Below, in pieces: positions 6,420 through 10,092 of a stretch of 10,092 nt of DNA (the first letter of the stretch is position 1; every line of letters begins with the position of its first letter). The notes beneath the pieces are model-generated. The model was given only the letters and a program-made list of their open reading frames with translations, did no database searches and was not told the origin of the DNA. Location of the stretch: the NCBI GenBank assembly GCA_018830925.1, contig JAHJRK010000512.1, positions 1 through 10,092 on the forward strand, read 5' to 3'. Source of the DNA: Pseudomonadota bacterium. GTDB taxonomy: Bacteria > Desulfobacterota > Desulfobacteria > Desulfobacterales > RPRI01. The position numbers and the translations under genes were made by a program.

Positions 6420-6599
6420 ATGAAATCAAGCACAAAAGACAACGCGGAAGGCAAGATGCACCAAGTGAAAGGGAATATCAAGGATGCCGTCGGGAAAATG
6501 GTCGGGAATCGCGACTTGGAAGCCGAAGGCAAAGTCGAAAATTTAGCCGGAAAAATTCAGGAAAAGATCGGCCAGATCAAGAAAGTTGTGGGCGAGTAG
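6420..6599 (+). CDS. CsbD-family small stress protein
   Basis: 59 aa: a small, soluble, highly charged helical protein. AGGA (6411-6414) is 5 bases before the ATG. The sequence has the CsbD layout: an N-terminal NAEGKMHQVKGNIKDAVGKM segment, then a diverged repeat DLEAEGKVENLAGKIQEKIG, ending IKKVVGE. CsbD-like proteins are induced by general stress (sigma-B in Bacillus, YjbJ in Escherichia coli) but have no established biochemical activity. It follows the BON lipoprotein gene by 80 bases and precedes the Lmo0937-type membrane peptide, a grouping that, from memory, recurs in environmental Proteobacteria. Confidence 0.9.
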   Translation: MKSSTKDNAEGKMHQVKGNIKDAVGKMVGNRDLEAEGKVENLAGKIQEKIGQIKKVVGE

Positions 6600-6694
6600 A
6601 AGGGGTTTTTTTGAAATCATCATTTTCTACAAGACAGCCGGCCGGGGCTCAGAATATCGGCTAACCCTTAAAAGCAAATTGAAAGGAGAATCAA

Positions 6695-6844
6695 ATGTTG
6701 TGGACGATTGCTGTAATACTGATAATCTTGTGGCTGTTGGGATTGGTGAGCAGTTACACTATAGGAGGGTTCATTCACATCCTGCTGGTGATCGCCGTTA
6801 TCATGGTCCTGGTCAATATCATTCAGGGTCGGAGAGTCACGTAG
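6695..6844 (+). CDS. Lmo0937-family small membrane protein
   Basis: 49 aa, translated from ATG 6695 with a strong ribosome site AAAGGAG (6682-6688). The protein begins MLWTIAVILIILWLLGLVSSYTIGG and continues FIHILLVIAVIMVLVNIIQGRRVT: two hydrophobic helices separated by a short turn containing YTIGG, with a basic QGRR tail. This matches the Lmo0937 family of tiny two-helix membrane proteins, whose function is unknown; they frequently sit with stress genes. A longer open frame (6586-6861) covers the same bases in another frame but has a biased, implausible composition and no ribosome site. Confidence 0.85.
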   Translation: MLWTIAVILIILWLLGLVSSYTIGGFIHILLVIAVIMVLVNIIQGRRVT

Positions 6845-6891
6845 TCAGCAGAATATCATAAACCAAATTGAAAATATAAAGGCAGGGCCAA

Positions 6892-7113
6892 ATGAAAACA
6901 ACCACACTTATTGCCATCATACTTATTGTTATAGGGATCGTGGCTTTTGGGTATCAAGGGATCACTTACACGACCAGAGAAAAGGTCGTCAATCTCGGTC
7001 CACTGCAAATGACGGCGGAAAAAACAAGAACGCTTCCGTTGCCGCCGATTGTTGGAGCTATTGCGCTCGTGGGCGGCATCGTGCTGCTTGTCGTGGGAAG
7101 AAAAAATGACTAA
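6892..7113 (+). CDS. DUF3185-family two-helix membrane protein
   Basis: 73 aa. The first hydrophobic helix (about 4-20, TTLIAIILIVIGIVAFG) is followed by YQGITYTTREKVVNLGPLQ, a polar loop with TAEKTRTLPLPP, a second helix at about 53-69 (IVGAIALVGGIVLLVVG), and the basic end RKND. This layout and the YQGITYTTREKV segment match small proteins annotated as DUF3185; function is not known. It lies 47 bases after the Lmo0937-type gene, preceded by AAAGGCAGGGCCAA, and both membrane peptides are likely produced together. Confidence 0.8.
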   Translation: MKTTTLIAIILIVIGIVAFGYQGITYTTREKVVNLGPLQMTAEKTRTLPLPPIVGAIALVGGIVLLVVGRKND

Positions 7114-7201
7114 ACAGATCAGTTAGATAGACTGAAGGCGAAAGGCTGAAGATCAATTAGCGGGACATCAACAGGTCAAAGAAAAAGATTCGGAAAAGAA
7201 A

Positions 7202-7525
7202 ATGAACGTAATGATAACAATCATGGACGTGCTTCCTGAAAAGCAGAAAGAGGTTTTGCAAACGCTTCTTTCACTGATTCAGCCGTCAGGAAAGGATAAA
7301 GGATGTCTGAACTATGGTATCTTCTGTGATATCGAAGACAAGAATGTTTTCAATCTGATTTCGGAATGGGAAACCCGCCAAAATATAGACCATCATATGA
7401 GGTCCGACAGCTTCAGCGTTTTGCTTGGAACAAAGAGCCTCTTACGCGAACCAATGAAAATTCAAATTTTTTCGGTCTCAGATTCTGAAGGAATCGAAGT
7501 TGTCAATTCCGTAAGAAAAAAATAA
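7202..7525 (+). CDS. Antibiotic biosynthesis monooxygenase (ABM) fold protein
   Basis: 107 aa. The pattern of a dimeric ferredoxin-like ABM domain is clear: strand MNVMITIMDVLPEKQKEVLQTLLSLI, then CLNYGIFCDIEDKNVFNLISEW (about 35-56), helix ETRQNIDHHMRSDSFSVLLG (about 57-76), and the last strand MKIQIFSVSD. Family members include quinol monooxygenases and heme-degrading enzymes, but many have no known substrate, and the fold alone does not prove oxygenase activity. The 3' end adds about 15 polar residues beyond the domain. CGGAAAAG lies just before the ATG. It is 88 bases downstream of the DUF3185 gene on the same strand. Confidence 0.8.
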   Translation: MNVMITIMDVLPEKQKEVLQTLLSLIQPSGKDKGCLNYGIFCDIEDKNVFNLISEWETRQNIDHHMRSDSFSVLLGTKSLLREPMKIQIFSVSDSEGIEVVNSVRKK

Positions 7526-7639
7526 ACTGATTTTGTATAGACTTTCAGATAACGTTTGATGATTACACCCATCACTGTCCAGAATTTACAGAATCAAGCC
7601 CGGATAAATTACGGGTCAATACGCATAAGGAGATCAACC

Positions 7640-7978
7640 ATGAGCAAATACATGCAACTGACGGTTACTGTACGTCCTTATTATCAAAAGGATCTGGAAG
7701 GGATTTACCCCAAACTGGCGCGCAATTTAGGATATCTGGATTCGAGTCTCGCGAACCGGAATCCCTCTCTCTACGAATTGGTGGGACAGTTGGATCAGCT
7801 TCTTTATCGCCATGATGGAACGCCGCTCAGAGAGGCGCTTCTCCGGCATAGCGAGAAGCTCCGGAATCAGTATAAGATTATTCAAGAGAATATAGCCGAC
7901 TGGAAGCTCGCCCAGGCTGACAAACTTCTTTATAGCCTCGAGGATACATTTGACGAAATAGAATCGGAATTGGATTAG
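7640..7978 (+). CDS. Uncharacterised 112-aa soluble helical protein
   Basis: I do not recognise this family. I chose ATG 7640 because AAGGAG (7627-7632) stands 7 bases before it; the open frame extends upstream to 7556 but that part lacks a ribosome site and covers a small hairpin (CCCG 7599-7602 with CGGG 7612-7615). The protein begins MSKYMQLTVTVRPYYQKDLE, then is mainly charged and helical (LYELVGQLDQLLYRHDG, LREALLRHSEKLRNQYKIIQENIADWKLAQADKLLYSLEDTF), ending with the acidic DEIESELD. It has no signal peptide or membrane helix, so it is probably cytoplasmic, perhaps a coiled-coil or helical-bundle protein. Same strand as the stress-type genes, with a 114-base gap from the ABM gene. Confidence 0.7.
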   Translation: MSKYMQLTVTVRPYYQKDLEGIYPKLARNLGYLDSSLANRNPSLYELVGQLDQLLYRHDGTPLREALLRHSEKLRNQYKIIQENIADWKLAQADKLLYSLEDTFDEIESELD

Positions 7979-8167
7979 CCATTGATGCTCCCATCTGTTT
8001 GAGTGAATCGATCAGCTCTGAAAGTTGCATAAGTGTCATCCTTGGTTATATTGTGCTTGACAATCCGCTGCTTTCGTAACATCCAATAAATAACAAATCA
8101 ACCACCGATCTTTGACTTGGTACCTCAACCAGAATTTCTTTTATTAACATTGTATTAAGGATTCGAA

Positions 8168-9235
8168 ATGACTACTGGTATCGTCCGTGACCGTTCAGAA
8201 AAATTGGGTTTTCCACCCGGTTCCCTGATTTTCGTAGGCGAGCAGAAGACCGATATGGTCGTCCTGACGGTGAGCAACTATGACGAGGAGCGCTTTGAGG
8301 AAAAGCCGGCGGCGTCGATCGAGGACTGCCTTTCTTACCGGGACCTGCCATCTACCACCTGGATTCATGTTTGCGGTCTTCACCGGCCGGACATCATTGA
8401 ATCCCTTGGCCGTTGTTATGGCATTCATCATCTTTTTCTGGAAGATATCCTCAATACCGCCCAGCGTCCCAAAATGGAAGACCTGGAAGACGGTCTTTTC
8501 ATCGTGATGAAAGCTTTCACCTTAAGTGGCGACGACCAGACCACGGCCGGAGAGCAGATCAGTTTTATCCTGGGGAAAAATTATGTCATCTCCTTGCAGG
8601 AAGGCAATGCCGATATTTTTGAACCGATACGCAGCCGCCTGCGCAGCGGCAAGGGCCGTATTCGCAGCCTGGGACCCGATTATCTGCTCTATGCTCTGAT
8701 GGATACCGTGGTCGATCATTATTTTTCCGTGCTGGAGGCTCTGGGGGAGCGCATCGAAGTTCTGGAGGACGAACTGCTGACCGATCACGCGCAGGAAACC
8801 CTGCCGCGAGCGCATCGATTGCGCAGAGAGTTGTTATTTTTTAAAAAAATGGTATGGCCCCTTCGCGAAGTCATCAGCGCAATGCAGCGCAGTGAAACCG
8901 GTTTGATTCGGCAGACGACACAGTTTTACATCCGCGATCTGTATGATCACATCATTCAGGTGGTAGACACGCTGGAAAATTATCGGGAACTGGCTTCCGG
9001 CCTTCTGGAGATTTATCTTTCCAGCGTCAGCAACCGCATGAATGAGGTTATGAAGGTGCTGACCATCATCGCCACGATTTTTATTCCCGTTACCTTTATT
9101 GCCGGAGTATACGGCATGAATTTTGAGTTCATGCCGGAGCTCAAATGGAGGTGGGGATATGCGCTGGTGTGGGGGGTGATGATTGCAATGATCGTTACCA
9201 TGCTGGGGTATTTCCGTAAAAAGAAATGGCTGTAA
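8168..9235 (+). CDS. corA: CorA-type magnesium/cobalt transport channel
   Basis: 355 aa. The homopentameric inner-membrane channel carries Mg2+ and Co2+. A large cytoplasmic domain (1 to about 290) contains IHHLFLEDILNTAQRPKMED (86-105), the CorA signature near the start of the conserved core, and long helices (about 170-290) that make the funnel. The first transmembrane helix (about 297-315) ends in YGMNFEFMPEL, with the selectivity motif GMN at 316-318; the second spans about 331-349, followed by the basic RKKKWL tail. These features are complete, so the gene should be functional. AAGG lies 8 bases upstream of the ATG. A 189-base gap from the preceding gene suggests its own promoter, although I could not identify a convincing one. 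The gene looks richer in GC than the small genes before it. Confidence 0.95.
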   Translation: MTTGIVRDRSEKLGFPPGSLIFVGEQKTDMVVLTVSNYDEERFEEKPAASIEDCLSYRDLPSTTWIHVCGLHRPDIIESLGRCYGIHHLFLEDILNTAQRPKMEDLEDGLFIVMKAFTLSGDDQTTAGEQISFILGKNYVISLQEGNADIFEPIRSRLRSGKGRIRSLGPDYLLYALMDTVVDHYFSVLEALGERIEVLEDELLTDHAQETLPRAHRLRRELLFFKKMVWPLREVISAMQRSETGLIRQTTQFYIRDLYDHIIQVVDTLENYRELASGLLEIYLSSVSNRMNEVMKVLTIIATIFIPVTFIAGVYGMNFEFMPELKWRWGYALVWGVMIAMIVTMLGYFRKKKWL

Positions 9236-9298
9236 TTAATCGAAGTGTCCAGTTCGACGGATTGATTTTTCATCTTGGCATGGCGAAAGCGCGTTATT

Positions 9299-9331
9299 GA
9301 AGCTCCCCGCAGCAAGCTACGGGGAATCTTC
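9299..9331. repeat. REP-like palindrome 1 downstream of corA
   Basis: CCCCGCAGCA (9305-9314) and AGCTACGGGG (9315-9324) are near-perfect inverted arms (8 of 10 pairs), enclosed by GAAG (9299-9302) and CTTC (9328-9331), which can extend the stem. Such GC-rich intergenic palindromes are typical of REP elements. It may also help end the corA transcript, although no T-run follows directly. Confidence 0.55.
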
Positions 9332-9355
9332 GACCGTAAGGACTTTTTATCTGTT

Positions 9356-9434
9356 TTTGATTCGCTCGCTAACCCCGCCGCAAGTCCTCCGAGGCGGACC
9401 TTCGGCGGGAATGCGCTCGCTATTGCGATTCAAA
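9356..9434. repeat. REP-like palindrome 2 with nested inverted repeats
   Basis: The core 9374-9409 is a 36-base near-palindrome: CCCGCCG (9374-9380) pairs with CGGCGGG (9403-9409), and GTCC (9384-9387) with GGAC (9396-9399); 14 of 18 positions match overall. It is framed by outer inverted arms TTTGATTCGC (9356-9365) and GCGATTCAAA (9425-9434), 9 of 10 complementary. CGCTCGCT also occurs directly repeated at 9363-9370 and 9414-9421. It lies between the convergent corA and epimerase genes and differs in sequence from the first palindrome. Confidence 0.6.
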
Positions 9435-9441
9435 GCTCTCA

Positions 9442-10092
9442 CTAAACGATATAATCGAGGAGTTTTTTGAGTCCTGTCCGGATATCGTGCCTTGGAGAGA
9501 ATAGAAGTTTTTGTTTCGCAAGCGATATATCGGCGCTGGAATGTTTCAGATCCCCGGCGCGCGGTTCATGAAATTCGATATCAAATGATTTTCCGTTAAG
9601 CTCTTTAAGAACTTCAAGCAGATCGAGCAGGGATGTTTGGAAGCCGGAACCAATGTTAAAAACATCTCCCTTTCCGATGCCTGTTGAGTGTATCGCAAGA
9701 ATAGAGGCCTGAACAACATCATCCACGAAGACAAAATCCCTGGTCTGCTTTCCGTCTCCGAATACAGCCGGAGGGTTGCCGTCCGTTACTGCTTTAACAA
9801 ACCTTGAGATGACTCCCGAGTATAAGGAATCCGGATCCTGGCGCGGGCCATATGCGTTGAAAAACCTCAGCCCGACAGTTTCGAGTCCGTATAGTTTGGC
9901 AAAAACGGCAAGATAATGTTCAGACGCAACCTTGGCAAGGCCGTATGGAGACTCGGGTTCCGGTTTCATCTCTTCGCGTTTGGGGAGTTCCGGATTGTTT
10001 CCGTAAACAGCCGCGCTGCTTGCAAAGACCACCCTTTTTACACCCTTATCCCGTGCAGCGGTGAGGACGTTTAATGTTCCTGTTATGTTTAT
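9442..10092 (-). CDS. NAD-dependent sugar-nucleotide epimerase/dehydratase (5' end outside window)
   Basis: Read on the minus strand, 216 residues are visible up to TAG at 9442-9444; the frame is open to the window edge, so a GTG at 10032 is internal, not the start. It is an extended short-chain dehydrogenase/reductase. It starts in INITGTLNVLTAARDKGVKR, then VVFASSAAVYG, carrying the catalytic Ser region, the catalytic Y-x3-K in SPYGLAK, GLRFFNAYGPRQ (substrate-domain signature), FGDGKQTRDFVFVDDVV and FNIGSG. These are typical of UDP-glucose 4-epimerase and UDP-N-acetylglucosamine 4-epimerase relatives, which supply sugars for lipopolysaccharide, capsule or other glycans. The missing N-terminus holds the NAD-binding GxxGxxG motif. 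The precise substrate cannot be decided. It converges on corA and probably begins a separate, opposite-strand locus. Confidence 0.92.
   Translation of the reverse strand: MNITGTLNVLTAARDKGVKRVVFASSAAVYGNNPELPKREEMKPEPESPYGLAKVASEHYLAVFAKLYGLETVGLRFFNAYGPRQDPDSLYSGVISRFVKAVTDGNPPAVFGDGKQTRDFVFVDDVVQASILAIHSTGIGKGDVFNIGSGFQTSLLDLLEVLKELNGKSFDIEFHEPRAGDLKHSSADISLAKQKLLFSPRHDIRTGLKKLLDYIV

Noticed and set aside
6586..6861. 91-aa open frame on the + strand
   Set aside because: Overlaps the 49-aa Lmo0937-type gene in another frame; the latter has AAAGGAG and a family match, the former has neither.
8057..8147. TTGACA (8057) and TTGACT (8112) as -35 boxes for corA
   Set aside because: No acceptable -10 box is found at 16-18 bases from either; the best AT-rich hexamers are too far away.
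9240..9270. Short hairpin TCGAA/TTCGA with following T-run after corA
   Set aside because: Only a 5-bp AT-containing stem with the T-run 8 bases away; too weak to call a terminator.
9279..9294. Possible -24/-12 promoter TGGCATGGCGAAAGCG
   Set aside because: Only the GG and GC pairs fit; the other consensus bases do not, and no + strand gene lies downstream within the window.

Overview
The window appears to come from a Gram-negative bacterium, most likely a Desulfobacterota (deltaproteobacterial)-type organism. This is inferred from the order gspF-G-H-I-J-K-L-M-N ending in the GspN form typical of that group, from a sigma-54-type promoter, and from moderate GC content; no rRNA or other marker gene is present to confirm it.

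Region 1 (1-5661, all + strand) is the distal part of a type II secretion system (T2SS) operon: the 3' end of gspF (inner-membrane platform), the pseudopilin genes gspG, gspH, gspI, gspJ and gspK, the assembly-platform genes gspL and gspM, and gspN. Most junctions from gspG onward overlap by a few bases, so the genes are almost certainly co-transcribed and translationally coupled. The exception is the gspF-gspG junction. There a roughly 194-bp fold-back element with GTAACTAYTCAGG termini and paired GGCACAAAG motifs sits between two copies of AAATAAT, the first of which contains the gspF stop codon. This looks like a MITE-type insertion with a 7-bp target duplication that left gspF intact.

Region 2 (5662-6024) is non-coding. 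It holds a terminator-like inverted repeat containing a perfect 14-bp palindrome (GGTCATATATGACC), then a good -24/-12 (sigma-54) promoter match at 5924-5939.

Region 3 (6025-9235, + strand) is a run of small genes that looks like a stress or envelope module: a BON-domain lipoprotein, a CsbD-family protein (59 aa), an Lmo0937-family membrane peptide (49 aa), a DUF3185-type two-helix membrane protein, an antibiotic biosynthesis monooxygenase (ABM) fold protein, an unrecognised 112-aa helical protein, and a CorA magnesium/cobalt channel. The sigma-54 promoter could drive at least the first genes; the wider gaps before the 112-aa gene and corA leave open whether they belong to the same transcript.

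Region 4 (9236-9441) holds two different REP-like palindromic elements between convergent genes. Region 5 (9442-10092, - strand) is the C-terminal 216 residues of an NAD-dependent sugar-nucleotide epimerase/dehydratase whose 5' end lies beyond the window.
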